A stretch of DNA of 18,052 bases from Discostella pseudostelligera. Lineage: Eukaryota; Bacillariophyta; Thalassiosirophyceae; Thalassiosirales; Thalassiosiraceae. Positions within the stretch are counted from its first letter, which is position 1. Each line of letters starts with the position of its first letter. Below the pieces are notes generated by a model. That model did no database searches. It was not told where the DNA came from and was given only the letters and a program-made list of their open reading frames with translations. A program made the position numbers and the translations under genes. The stretch covers positions 1 to 18,052 of the forward strand of contig JALLBK010000615.1 of NCBI GenBank assembly GCA_036940085.1, read 5' to 3'. Shown here in pieces: positions 1 to 10,292 of the stretch.

Positions 1-342
1 CCGTTCCGACTGACCACGGACAGGAACACGGACCGACGGCGGATGGACGCAACAGCCCAGAGACAAGGGCGCGTCACAGTGTTGAATTGCAGTAATGATT
101 CTTAAGTAGAATTAATCGCCAAATGCTTACCTTGCGTTACAGAGGAATAGTACAAAGTTTACATTTACAAAATCCAAATCGCTTGCTTCCGCCCTCCGCC
201 CGGTGTCACCGACGACAACTCCGCCGCCGACACCGACACACATCAAAATCAATTCCATTGAATTCCAAATCCTCAATCATTGTCCGCCCTACTTCATTCG
301 AACCACCTAGACATTGTACTATCGAGCGGCAAATAGGAAATC
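1..342. other. Region upstream of the lipase gene
   Basis: I see no supported gene. The stretch presumably holds the 5' UTR and promoter of the lipase gene. A short open frame crossing it on the plus strand has Arg/His-rich low-complexity translation and runs out of frame into exon 1, so it is not credited. Confidence 0.4.
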
Positions 343-3213
343 ATGAAGGTCGAGGCAGTAGATTCCAGCGAGTTTGAAGCATTCCTACGCAAGCTCATTA
401 ATGAGTGAGTCTCTCGCCAGCAGTTTCATTTTAGATTTGGTTTTCTTTCTGCACCGCGACGGCTGAACTCATTCCAATTTATTCTCTTCTCTCTCGTCTA
501 CACACAGTGCGGCAAATGAAATAATAGCGAATCTTCCAGCTATGAGGAAGGGTTTATTGGAGGCATTGGATTTGGTATTCATTCCCAAACAAATTGCTAC
601 GCAGTTGGTACTGGCGGTTGCATTAGAGACGTCAATGGTAAGCAATAATGCTCTTTGCATTTTTTCTCAATTTCAATTGCATCATTATCGGGTGCACAAT
701 GTCCTCACCTACAATTCCATCTACTCTTTGATATCTATTCTAATCGTATATAGGTCACTGTAAATCAACTATGGCTCATGTGCCGGTCCATCGCAGCCAG
801 TGTTTCCACCCACTCGCGTCTCATTCGTCAACTGCATCACCAACAACGTGTGGCAGAATCGCAAGATGACTGGATGGATCTAGCGGAGCAAATTGACAAT
901 ATATTGGGGAATGATATTTGGAGGACGGAGAAGAAATGTGCATTGTATGAGAGTGAAAGGATCCAGGCCCGAATTGACGAATTGGTGAGAGTGCAATCTT
1001 CTTTCGCCATGCCAAAATTTAGAACATTGTTATCGTTTCTGACGCTAATGTTGAATACACTGTAACGATTTCTCATAGGTTCACTTAATGCGCCGCCGTG
1101 ATATATTTGACCTCATGTTTACTCTACGGGGTGGAATTGGACGTAATCACTTTGGCTTACTACACGAGGGTCTTTTCAGCCGCGCAATGGCGGGCTCCAA
1201 ACTCCTTACCGAAACCTATCACAATGTCGTCTGCACTGCATTAGATTTTGTTTGCGATGCACCCGTCGCTCCCAATGAGGAACCTATTCCCAATGAATCA
1301 CGGCTGGCATTCTTTAATGAAACACGACATTCCTATGGACGGACTGCGTTTTTGTGTTCGGGGGGTGCCGCACTTGGATTCTACCATGTTGGGGTGGTAA
1401 AGGCATTGATGATGAATGGCCTCATGCCTCGTGTACTTGGTGGATCGTCGGCTGGGTCCATTGTTACCGCTATCGTTGCCACTCGAACGGATGAGGAGTG
1501 CTTTCGCGATTTTTTCGAAGTGAAAGGAACACATGCTCCAGGTCATAGTGGTGAAATAAAGACTGATTTCTTCCGTCCTGTGGGATATGCAGCCAGCCAA
1601 GAGGCCAATGCCGCTGAATTGGAAAGCAGGACAGATGATAGTGGATTCAAACGGGCATTTCAACTCTTCTTTCCATTAACTTTGCGAACTTTGACGTCGA
1701 CAATTTATGATGTGTTGACTGGCTTCAAACGACCGAAGGACATTCTCAAAAGTGACACTCGGCATTTGGAGGCATGCTTGCGGGCAAACATTGGCGACTT
1801 TACATTCCAAGAAGCATTCGATAGAACTGGTCGCATTCTGAACATAACGGTGTCTCCCCAGAGTCGAAGTGATCCACCGAGGCTGCTGAATTATCTCACA
1901 TCTCCTCATGTCCTTGTATGGAGTGCAGCATTGGCATCGGCATCTTTGCCAGGAGTGTTTGAAGCGAACAGGCTCATGGTGAAGGATGCTGACGGTACCG
2001 AGCGGTATGAAAGCAAGAGTGGACTTGCGTTTCAGGATGGATCCATGGAGGCTGACTTGCCGATGCAACAATTAAGTGAGATGTTCAACATCAATCACTT
2101 CATCATCAGCCAGGCGAACCCACATGCTGTAATGTTCGCATCGTTCAATCTAGGGCGATCGGTTTGGTCCCACCCGTTTGTTGGATACATTAATGGCATT
2201 CTCCTCTTCCTCAAGAATCAGGTACGAGCAAAACAGTATCGCAGAGTCATTTCATTTGCTATCACTACACGTTTATCTGAATTACTCCTCGACTTTGTTT
2301 CAAATCTGTTAGCTGCGGGGATATCTTCGAAATGTGTTCGATCTTTGTGGAGGGAGAAGGATTGCCCCATTGTGGGACACTAAACGGAACATGGGAACTC
2401 AGTTCTTTACCCAAGAATATGAGGGACGAGAAACTGATATCTCTCTCATCCCTTGGGCAAGCCATCGGTCTTTGTGGAGCGCCATGTTTAGTTTGATCAA
2501 GAATCCAACGCCAGATGAGTTCAAAGAGTGGGTCCGAGCTGCTGAAAGGGAAACGTGGAGGTAAGCAATCATTTCTCATGTGTCCTTCGTTTACATGATC
2601 TTCGTAACTAATGCAAACGCAAATCGATAGATACATTCCAAGGATCAAAAGTCATTGTGCGGAAGAACGTACTTTAGATCTCTGCGTCCAAAGGCTTCGC
2701 AAGAAGATTATGGTCGAATCTTGGGAGGCTCGGCATTCATCGAGTCAACAAATGCTGCATCCAACCCAAAATGGATCCGTGAGCTTGAACCAAAGGACAC
2801 CCAGCTTTTTCCAAAGCCCAAGTCTTGTTTGTTTGGGAGGTCTTGCGGTTCTTGACCCATATGAGTCAGTTCATACTCCGGATGAGGCGAAAACACATTC
2901 GGCTGATCATGCCAACCAGCAAATTTCGGAGCATGTTGATGTGTGTAGTGGTTGGGGAGGCATGGGATTACGCGGCAATCATTCGTATACCAGTCTTCAT
3001 CGTTCTGCTTCAGATGGATCTGGAGTATTCATCGGAGACGAGAGTGAAACCGAACAAGATGAGCCCGAACCAAAAATGGCGAAGAATGGAAGCAGTGGAA
3101 GCTGGCCTTCCAAAGTCGGTGCATCTGAAAACTACATCAAAACATCTCATATGGCTAACTTCTACTATCGCAAGTCTGCAAGCCAGGGAGATCTCGATGC
3201 AGGTGAGAGTTGA
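343..3213 (+). CDS. Patatin-like triacylglycerol lipase (SDP1/TGL class), six exons
   Basis: Predicted to hydrolyse triacylglycerol at lipid droplets, as plant SDP1 and yeast Tgl3/4/5 do. Exons by splice consensus: 343-404, 508-637, 754-984, 1079-2221, 2313-2560, 2631-3213, giving 798 aa. All junctions keep frame, and a stop codon at 334-336 lies directly upstream of the ATG. Residues about 65-210 match the DUF3336 region that precedes the patatin domain in this class (RIDELVHLMRRRDIFDLMF, GLLHEGLFSRA). The patatin domain follows: Gly-rich oxyanion loop SGGAALG at about 235, nucleophile elbow GGSSAG with Ser265, and catalytic Asp461 in QDGSMEADLP. After it, FFTQEYEGRETDISLIPW and a basic helix match the region after the catalytic domain in SDP1. 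The last ~150 residues are Ser/Glu-rich and poorly conserved. An alternative 3' splice is possible (see findings). The family is near certain; the exact substrate is inferred. Confidence 0.9.
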
Positions 3214-3442
3214 GGTCCCGCATGTTGGTACTACGCTTCGTGCATTGCACCATATCATTCCAATTCCGTCTTGAAATAGCTTCTCTTGTTCCAGCAATTC
3301 CAGTAATGTCCTGTCTTAATTTTTAGGTAAATATCTTGAACCCAGCAATATGCAAAAGGAACGTGAAATAATGTAGACCGCCAGACGCTAAGAAAGATGT
3401 CAGCTTTGATCTTCGCCATCTTCATCTTTGATGATGCAGCTC
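3214..3442. other. Tail-to-tail spacer between lipase and RBBP5 genes
   Basis: The 3' ends of two converging genes meet here. It contains a T-rich acceptor-like site (AG at 3325-3326) that could belong to an extra lipase exon ending at 3376, as described in the findings. No other feature is visible. Confidence 0.5.
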
Positions 3443-6351
3443 TTATTTCTCGGATAGTATTTTCTCCACCTTCGTGTCAAAGTAGAATACCGACGTTTCT
3501 TCCTCGGAATCACTGTCAAAGGCAGGGATCTTGCCAATGGCCATAATATCGACATCCTCATCTTCAGTAGAAATCTGATTGTTCGCCGTTCTCAATTTCA
3601 TATCAGCGCCATCTTCCACGTCTTCATCATCAACAATATCGAATTCATCTTCTTTTTCCTCATACAATTCATTCTGCTGCAGTGCTTGGAAATCGGGGGC
3701 AAAAGCCACCCAATCGATCCGCGAACCCCACACATCGATAATGTCATCTGACGTCCCCACAGCTATAAACGGTCGTGTAGGATGACAACTTATGGAGTAG
3801 AGCGAACTAATTGGACCAGTCAATTGATCCACTAGCTCCCCGGTAACACAGTTCAACAGAAACAGCTTATAATTGTCCCCGGGATTACTCCCCCCAACGA
3901 CATACTCTCCATCACCAGAGAAATCGCAAGAAGCCCACGGAGCTTTGGTAATGTTGTCTTGGAATACGAAGCGAGGAGTAACATCGGCATTTTGTTCATC
4001 AAATTTCTCACACAGTTCCTGCACATTATACAAGCGGAGTGAACAATCTGCAGAGTTAATTAATAGTAACTTTCCGTTCCTGCTCATGATAATTTGATAA
4101 GCAGCACTGCCACCGGGTATATTGACACAGAGTGTCGGTTGCAGAATTGGAGTAGACGATACCAAGGGCGTAGTAGAAGTGGTGTCCTTGGAGTCGCCAC
4201 GTAGCTGACTTATCATCGACAGTTCAATACGGAAAGCAAGGAGGGTACCACACCTGTAGAGGAAGATATTAGGTCAGCATTGTTCAGTTGTTAGTTCTAT
4301 GATTCCCCGATATTTGTAAATTTGCTCGAGTTTGACTTACTTGGTAACAGCCCAAACAATATCACCATCCTTGCCAAAGGCAGCACATGTGATGAAATAT
4401 TGGGAACTGTCGTCTGGGTCGCTAGGCGGAGGGACGAGGAATAATAAATTGCCAACTCTATCTCGCTCTCCTTCCTCCAGCGCATCAATCACCCACTGTT
4501 TTCGTACAGTATCATCATCGTCAACCTTCATTTTGGATGGACTGCCATCACCTTTACTCTCATTGTTAGACAACAAGGACGGCAAAGCTTCATAATATGC
4601 CATGGGGGGCATGTAAAACAATGCCAAACTTCCATCCATCATGCATGCCAATCCAGCGTGACTTTGACGAGGATGCAACTGCACTGGCCCACCCAATGGT
4701 TGAGGTAGTTGAAGAACCAGTGTCGGATGCCGCCGGGTGGGGATCGACATAAAAGGTTCGTCGTCGGAAGTAGTACACGGTAATGCCGTCGTAGATGAGG
4801 GATCAACGGGGGTGAGCGAGTATAGTGACGACGATGATCTCCTGCCACTGCTACTGCTGCTGGTTTGGGTACTATCCACAATGTTGCTACGTAATAATCG
4901 AGCTCTCCCTAGTGAGACTGTATCCATTCGAATTGTAACACTGTCACGTTTTCCCTCGCCATCGGTGTTGTCAGATATTGTAGTCATAAAAGGAGGGCAC
5001 TTGGCAATTACCGCTGCCTTCTTATTTGCTAGAGCAGATGGCGACTCATCGTCGTCAATAATTTTGGAACCCTTCTTACCACCACTATTACCTGCTAAAA
5101 ATTGTCGTCGTACGGCATCTGTGCAATCTGTTGCGACTAATGGATGACTGTATTATGAAACAGTTTGTTAGGGGTGTGAAGATCGAGAGACAAAACAGCG
5201 TTAGGCACAAGTTGTGGAGTCGATGATCGGAGATTTCACAAACCAACTCACGTATTATCCATCAATCTCAAGTTAGTATCACCAATCGCTCCAGCAAGTA
5301 GTGTTCTGCCACGACGATCCCAACTTAACGATGTGACACCATTCCTATACACCAGTTGTTGCTGTTGATATTCCAAAGAATCGGAGGATGACGACGACCC
5401 TCCCTCTTCATTCACTTCATCGTAGTCATCACTACTACTGGTAGTAATAGCATTCGATTTGTCAATTTGTGAAGTGGATTCACCTTCGCCGGATAATTTT
5501 GTCACGGTTTTCTTCTGTTGCCCTTTCCTTGTCTTCATCTTCCCACTTTTGTTGTTGTGGTTGGTATTGCTAACCTGATGAGTATTCTTCCGAAGAAGTT
5601 TACTGCCATCACCATCGCCACCATTGCCAGTATTCCCACCACCATTCCCATTCTTTCCAAAATAAAAGCTCCTCAACACCGCACTCCTATTCATTTCCTT
5701 CTTCTTCGTCTTTTCCCCACCATTCCCATTATTCCGTAATGCAATGGGAGGTGGTGGCCAATACAATGCACTCATCGTCCGTCCTAGAAAATCATGCACC
5801 GTCACTAATCCAGACGCATGTCCCGAGGCAAGGAAAGTGCCACGACGATGAAAGGAGACTGCGTAGCATGCGGTCCAGTAACTTTCGGCTTCTTCATTAT
5901 CATCATCTTCTTCGATCTCTTCAGAATGGGTGGCGGTGTTGTAGTTGTCTGAGGCATCATCCAGTAGTAGTTCTTCTTCTTCTTCATCGTCGTCGTCGTG
6001 AATATGTACACCGGTATCGTCTTCATCCATCAAATCTTCTCCTCCCCCCTCTGAATCGGCATTGTCGTCCTCCTCCTCTGGCTGCTCGTCTAAAGCTTCC
6101 GAGGCTGTGGTTGATGCACCATCGTCATCATCGTCATCAAAGGCACCACCTCCTCCACCGCCCCGTCGTCGTCGTGTTTGAGGCCGTCGTTGACGCTGCT
6201 TCCCTTTTCTCGAAGATGAAGATGTCGAATAAGCAGAATCATTCGCAGCAGTAGTAGCAGATGGACGAGGGGGATGCAATGCTTGTGGGATGGAGAGTGT
6301 CGAATCAATTCGATCGGCCTGTCGACACGGATTTAGCAGTGCGAGATTCAT
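3443..6351 (-). CDS. RBBP5: RBBP5/Swd1-like WD40 subunit of COMPASS (SET1/MLL H3K4 methyltransferase), three exons
   Basis: Core subunit of the nuclear complex that methylates histone H3 lysine 4. Exons on the minus strand: 6351-5252, 5147-4341, 4253-3443, giving 905 aa (human RBBP5 is 538). It starts MNLALL, like animal RBBP5 (MNLELL). WD repeats are visible at about 158-190, 337-367 and onward, with a characteristic ending (INSADCSLRLYNVQEL, FSGDGEYVVGGS, ISCHPTRPFIAVGTSD, WVAFAPDF at 817-824). After the propeller come an acidic stretch like the ASH2L-binding motif (NELYEEKEDEFDIVDD, 830-845) and one like the WDR5-binding motif (EDVDIMAIGKIPAF, about 868-881). The extra length comes mainly from an acidic insertion at 30-157, a Gly/Asn/Ser-rich insertion at about 200-335, and a further expansion after the second repeat. 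It ends tail-to-tail with the lipase and shares a promoter region with the dihydroorotase. Identification is firm. Confidence 0.92.
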
Positions 6352-6714
6352 TGTTTAATTTATTTATTGGCAGAGAGATGGTGCCGACGGCGTGTAATTA
6401 TTGCGGGTGGAATATGGTTAGCAGAGTGGAGTACGAATTGGGGGCGGGTAAATAATACGATGGCGAGAGAGAGGATGAGTGGTGGTACGGTAGTAGTGGC
6501 GTCGGCATCGGCGGCCATGGTCGATGCGAAGAAAGTTCGTACTATGGCGGGAAACAACGGGAAATCTCCAGCGGTGCTTTCCCGCCTTTTCTATCCGTAT
6601 CTTTTGCCTCCACGAACATGATGCGATGAGAGATCGCGACCATGGTGATGGTTATCATAAAGCTGCCCTCATTGCCCTATCTCTCTCGAGCCCATCACCA
6701 TCATCATTATTATC
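6352..6714. promoter_or_regulatory. Head-to-head promoter region of RBBP5 and dihydroorotase
   Basis: The two genes start 363 bp apart on opposite strands, so both promoters and 5' UTRs must lie within or overlap this interval. Several short overlapping open frames are present, none with a recognisable product. No TATA box or operator can be defined by eye; the part next to the dihydroorotase ATG is a run of ATC/ATT triplets. Confidence 0.5.
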
Positions 6715-7887
6715 ATGTCATCCTCCAGCACCACCACCCCTCCATCACCACCTGCCGCCATCGTACCCATCGGGACACAAATCACACTCTCCTCTCCTCC
6801 CGATGATTTCCATCATCATTTTCGTGATGGGCCCGCCACCTCCAATGTGCTCGAGCATGTGGTACACCAATTTGGTAGAGCGATTGTTATGCCCAACTTG
6901 AAGCCTCCGGTGACTACTACCCAAATGGCGTTGGAGTATCGAGAAAGGATATTGGCTTGTTTGCCTTCTTCATCATCGAATGCACCACGTCATGACGACG
7001 GCGATGGCGGTAGTACTAGTGCCTCCACCACCAACACATTCGAACCATTAATGACCCTCTATCTCACCGATCATACCACCCCCGATGAAATCTACAAAGC
7101 TTCTGCCACCAATGTCATCTACGCTTGCAAATACTACCCTGCCGGTGCTACTACCAATTCCGACGAGGGGGTGACTGATATTACCAAACTCTATCCAACA
7201 TTGCGTGCCATGGCCGAGGTCGGGATGGTCTTATGCATCCATTCCGAAGTGTCATCACCCTCTTCCATTGACATTTTTGATCGTGAAAAAGAGTTTATTG
7301 AACGGGTCCTCATTCCATTGGTACATGATATGCCATCGTCACTTAAAATTGTCATGGAGCACATCTCCACCAAAGAAGCAGTCGAGTACATTACCACCAG
7401 TGCACCTTCCAATGTTGTGGCCACCATAACCTGCCATCATCTACTCTACAATCGCAATGCATTATTAGTATCGGGGATCAAACCCCATTATTATTGTTTG
7501 CCAATCTTAAAACGAGAAGACCATCGACTTGCTTTATTAAAGGCGGCCACATCGGGCTTACCTAAATTTTTCTTAGGGACCGATTCGGCACCACATGCGA
7601 TTGAAGCCAAAGAATCGTCGTGTGGTTGTGCGGGGATATATACGGCACATGCAGCGATAGAATTGTACGCGGAGGCATTTGAGAGTATGGGCGTATTGGA
7701 GAAATTAGAGGGATTTGCTTGTCATTATGGAGCCGATTTTTATGGATTGCCAAGGAGCGATACTAGTGGAAGGAAGGTGGTGTTGGAGAAGAAAGCATGG
7801 ATGGTTCCTGAAAAATACAAGTTTGGTACGGCGATGGTTCGACCGTTGAGGGCGGGAGAGGCAATTGCATGGAGTATTGTGTCTTGA
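6715..7887 (+). CDS. PYRC: Dihydroorotase, class II (PyrC type)
   Basis: Catalyses reversible cyclisation of N-carbamoyl-L-aspartate to dihydroorotate in de novo pyrimidine synthesis. It is an intronless 390-aa protein, collinear with E. coli PyrC (about 348 aa) apart from a short Ser/Thr/Pro N-terminal extension. The ligands of the binuclear zinc site are all present: His33 and His35 in [10 protein letters not shown], the carboxylated lysine equivalent Lys139 in [14 protein letters not shown], His176 in CIHSEV, His216 in EHIST, and Asp290 in LGTDSAPH. Other family signatures are [28 protein letters not shown] [13 protein letters not shown], and KESSCGCAG. The ATG is the first after an in-frame stop at 6658-6660. 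No plastid or mitochondrial presequence is evident, so a cytosolic enzyme is inferred. It is a stand-alone protein, not part of a CAD-type fusion. Confidence 0.96.
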   Translation: MSSSSTTTPPSPPAAIVPIGTQITLSSPPDDFHHHFRDGPATSNVLEHVVHQFGRAIVMPNLKPPVTTTQMALEYRERILACLPSSSSNAPRHDDGDGGSTSASTTNTFEPLMTLYLTDHTTPDEIYKASATNVIYACKYYPAGATTNSDEGVTDITKLYPTLRAMAEVGMVLCIHSEVSSPSSIDIFDREKEFIERVLIPLVHDMPSSLKIVMEHISTKEAVEYITTSAPSNVVATITCHHLLYNRNALLVSGIKPHYYCLPILKREDHRLALLKAATSGLPKFFLGTDSAPHAIEAKESSCGCAGIYTAHAAIELYAEAFESMGVLEKLEGFACHYGADFYGLPRSDTSGRKVVLEKKAWMVPEKYKFGTAMVRPLRAGEAIAWSIVS

Positions 7888-8200
7888 TTTTGCTGGTGTA
7901 GTTTATGGATAGCACACAACTTGTCAAGGAAATTCAACTTCGCATATCCTCGAGGATTTCAGCACCACTGCAATAGGTTATCGAACCAGACAATGCTGCT
8001 ATGTCTGTAATAATTCACCTTCCGGTTCAGCAATTGTGGTCGACCGATTGTGTTTAGATGAAGTAAAAGGGAAAATATGGCATGGATGGAGCAATGATGC
8101 AGAAACGATGAATGCGGTCTTAAACTAAGAGGAGTATCTAATTCTACCTCGACCAACGTACAATTAACGAATGAATTCGGCTGTCACTCACATCAATATG
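7888..8200. other. Tail-to-tail spacer between dihydroorotase and receptor genes
   Basis: This holds only the 3' flanks of two converging genes. I see no open frame with a recognisable product, no repeat and no RNA gene. Confidence 0.5.
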
Positions 8201-10136
8201 TTAACTTCCGCCTTTGGATGAAAATCGGTCTACTAAAATTTCTCGACAGTGAGCGCTTGGATCAGTACAAATATCAGCATCATTGACGGGGTCGATCATC
8301 TTCTGTGGCGTTGTCAGTGAATTCTTTGCAGTAGGAGCAATCGAAGACCTGTGCGAAGATCTAGCCGAAGGATTCTTGGCCCTTTGTTTCACCAACATAA
8401 TTTTCGGTCCAAACATGAGTCCAATAACAGCTGTCGTCGCAACAAAGATCCACCCACACCAGATGAAGTACACTGCGGCGAGATTGTCTTGCACCAATAT
8501 TAAGAGAGGAATGCCGATAATCGATGTCTGAAGGAGGGATACCATGGTCATCATGACCCAAAATGCATCCGAGAATTCTGAACTAATATTCCTTGCTCGA
8601 TATGCCTGCACATTGGCCATCACCAACGCCAAGAAGTTCACAGCCCCAATGAGCGCTTTGAAGATAACACCCTTCCCCGTACTATCTTCACAAAATCCGT
8701 ACGATTCGTAGTAGTCACCATCCGGTTCAGTTCTCACCCATATCATAGGGTCAACAAGAGTCCATGAAAGCATTATCACACAATTAATTGTCATCAGAAG
8801 AGCGAAAGGCAATATGGCGTCCATCTCCTTCACTATTACTCGTTTCATGCNAAGGTAGCGGTGAATCCTATCGATAGCAGCTATCATTGAATCATTGAGG
8901 CAGCGGTTTTGAGTGAATGGGAAAGAGGATATTTGAAAGTGACTTTTAGCAACTACACGGGTGGATTGAAGACATTTCATCATACAAAACAAGTCAACTC
9001 ACCCATGGATATGCCATGCAAGCCTTGGAGCAGCCCTCGGGACTCGCCATACTATCATCAATCGATAATGGGATGATTGCACTTGCCATAACGAAACAGC
9101 CGATGCAAATCAATATCAAAAAGAAGGGCTGCGAGGCAATGACCACCTTATCCTTGCGATTTAAATAAGTCCATAAGCCGCATCCTAGTGATAACGCCAT
9201 GGAAATTGCAGCAAAGGTATAGCCAACGGGGGTTACATTCGTCAAGTAATTGTAGTCCACGGGGTAATCACATTGTTCTCCGTAACATAATGCGTCCACT
9301 GAAATATCGATTGTTGTGACTCCTAAGAATTTTCCCGACTGACTTATGATTGGTTGTGAGTACGTTACCATATTGATATTCCCAGCACCAGAATCCCAGT
9401 AAGGTGATGTCCAGTATCCAGTTCGTGTTCCATTCCTCAAGTACAAACATCTTGGCGCCTGTCAATAACGAAGTTCACCAAGAGATATGTGAGTGGAAAA
9501 ATTAGTCAGAGCAAAATAATGAAGGCAACTCACGTTGTACCATTCAGCTGTGTCCGTAGTGATGTTGCTGTAATCATATGCAAATGCCAAATCCATGCTA
9601 GGACAAAATTCAGGTTTGCCCTGAGAACAGTTTTGGTAGATACTCATGTTGCTTTGGCCACGAAATGCATATGGACTATACAATGTCATCCCATCATTAT
9701 TCGTGTTCAAGTTCGTCAAAACCAAATCACTGCTGTCAGTGGAAGATTCGCAATACGATACATTTTCCATGCATACCAACGATGCAGCGGGGTACGTGAC
9801 TCCCTCGTCCAAGCCATCCGTTTGTGTCCATACCCCCGGTTCAAATGCAATCGCCGCCCCATAGATGGGAGATTCCCACCACCAAGAATCTGTACTATTC
9901 GTCTTCTTCATATCCTCTCGCAAAACATTGGTCACTGCCATCTCGCGCAACTGGGACGGTGTGATCGACCATGTATTGTTGTCTTCGTCATAAAATACCC
10001 GCCCCAAGAGATCACCGACTACTTCGACCTCGCGAGAATATATGATAAAATTCGTTTTGTAGTAATGTTTCCCCTGACTGGCGGAGAAGTTGAAGGCGCA
10101 TGCCTCGTCGGCGGTAGTGGTGGCGGAAGCACTCAT
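8201..10136 (-). CDS. Cache-like sensor plus class C (GABA-B-like) seven-helix receptor; sequence missing in helix 3
   Basis: Predicted plasma-membrane G-protein-coupled receptor of unknown ligand. Coding segments on the minus strand: 10136-9534, 9458-9003, 8880-8852, then after the N from 8848 to the stop at 8201. The first ~290 residues look like an extracellular Cache-type sensor (YGAAIAFEPGVW, FLGVTTIDISVDAL), with many N-glycosylation sequons, and not the Venus-flytrap domain of animal class C receptors. Helices follow: TM1 VGYTFAAISMALSLGCGLW, TM2 FFLILICIGCFVMASAIIPL, TM3 beginning PWLLSIGFTAT, TM4 ILPFALLMTINCVIMLSW followed by TLVDPMIW, TM5 ending in QAYRARNISSEFSDAFW, then TM6 and TM7 ending in FGPKIMLVKQR. 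Cysteines before TM3 (CSKAC) and in extracellular loop 2 (GFCEDS) fit the conserved disulfide. No signal peptide or N-terminal helix is visible at the chosen start. The frame breaks at the N, so the product cannot be read through. Confidence 0.85.
8851..8851. other. Single ambiguous base marking a collapsed assembly gap
   Basis: The only N in the window lies inside TM3 of the receptor gene. Upstream coding (after splicing) ends PWLLSIGFTAT; downstream coding resumes MKRVIVKEMD in a different frame. Between the corresponding points GABA-B-type receptors carry roughly 19-20 residues, so about 60 bp is probably missing here. Confidence 0.75.
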
Positions 10137-10292
10137 TGTTCACGAAGATACTATTCGGCGGCTCCTTGGCCTTGGATATGGGTGTTGGTGAGAGTGTTCG
10201 CATCTCTCCATGCAGGAAGATGCAGCGCAGGTGCTTTGTGATCTTGAACTTACCCGTGGCATTTTTTGTTGATCTCGTGCCCAAACCAAACC
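10137..10292. promoter_or_regulatory. Compact head-to-head promoter region of receptor and RCE1 genes
   Basis: Only 156 bp separates the two start codons as called. On the minus strand there is a strong donor-like GTAAGT beginning at 10253, so a 5' exon of the receptor gene may extend into this interval and even overlap the start of RCE1. No core promoter element is recognisable. Confidence 0.45.

Noticed and set aside
123..377. Plus-strand open frame of 84 codons upstream of and into lipase exon 1
   Set aside because: Arg/His-rich low-complexity translation, and it overlaps the well-supported first exon in another frame.
2334..2564. Open frame that could be taken as a separate small gene
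   Set aside because: It is exon 5 of the lipase. An acceptor with a pyrimidine tract at 2312 joins it in frame to the preceding exon, and its sequence matches the region after the catalytic domain in SDP1-type lipases.
5739..6254. Plus-strand open frame of 171 codons opposite RBBP5
   Set aside because: His/Arg/Leu-rich shadow of the Asp/Glu/Ser trinucleotide runs on the minus strand.
8883..8992. Minus-strand continuous frame running from about 8992 through the N to the receptor's C-terminal half
   Set aside because: It reads through what is better explained as an intron (9002-8881). The spliced alternative gives PWLLSIGFTAT, a proper TM3 start, while the continuous reading gives polar, non-membrane sequence. 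Its resemblance IDRIHR to the end of TM3 was considered but needs no valid splice to reach it.
9489..10241. Plus-strand open frame of 250 codons opposite the receptor gene
   Set aside because: It is antisense to a coding exon with clear homology; its translation has no recognisable domain and irregular composition.
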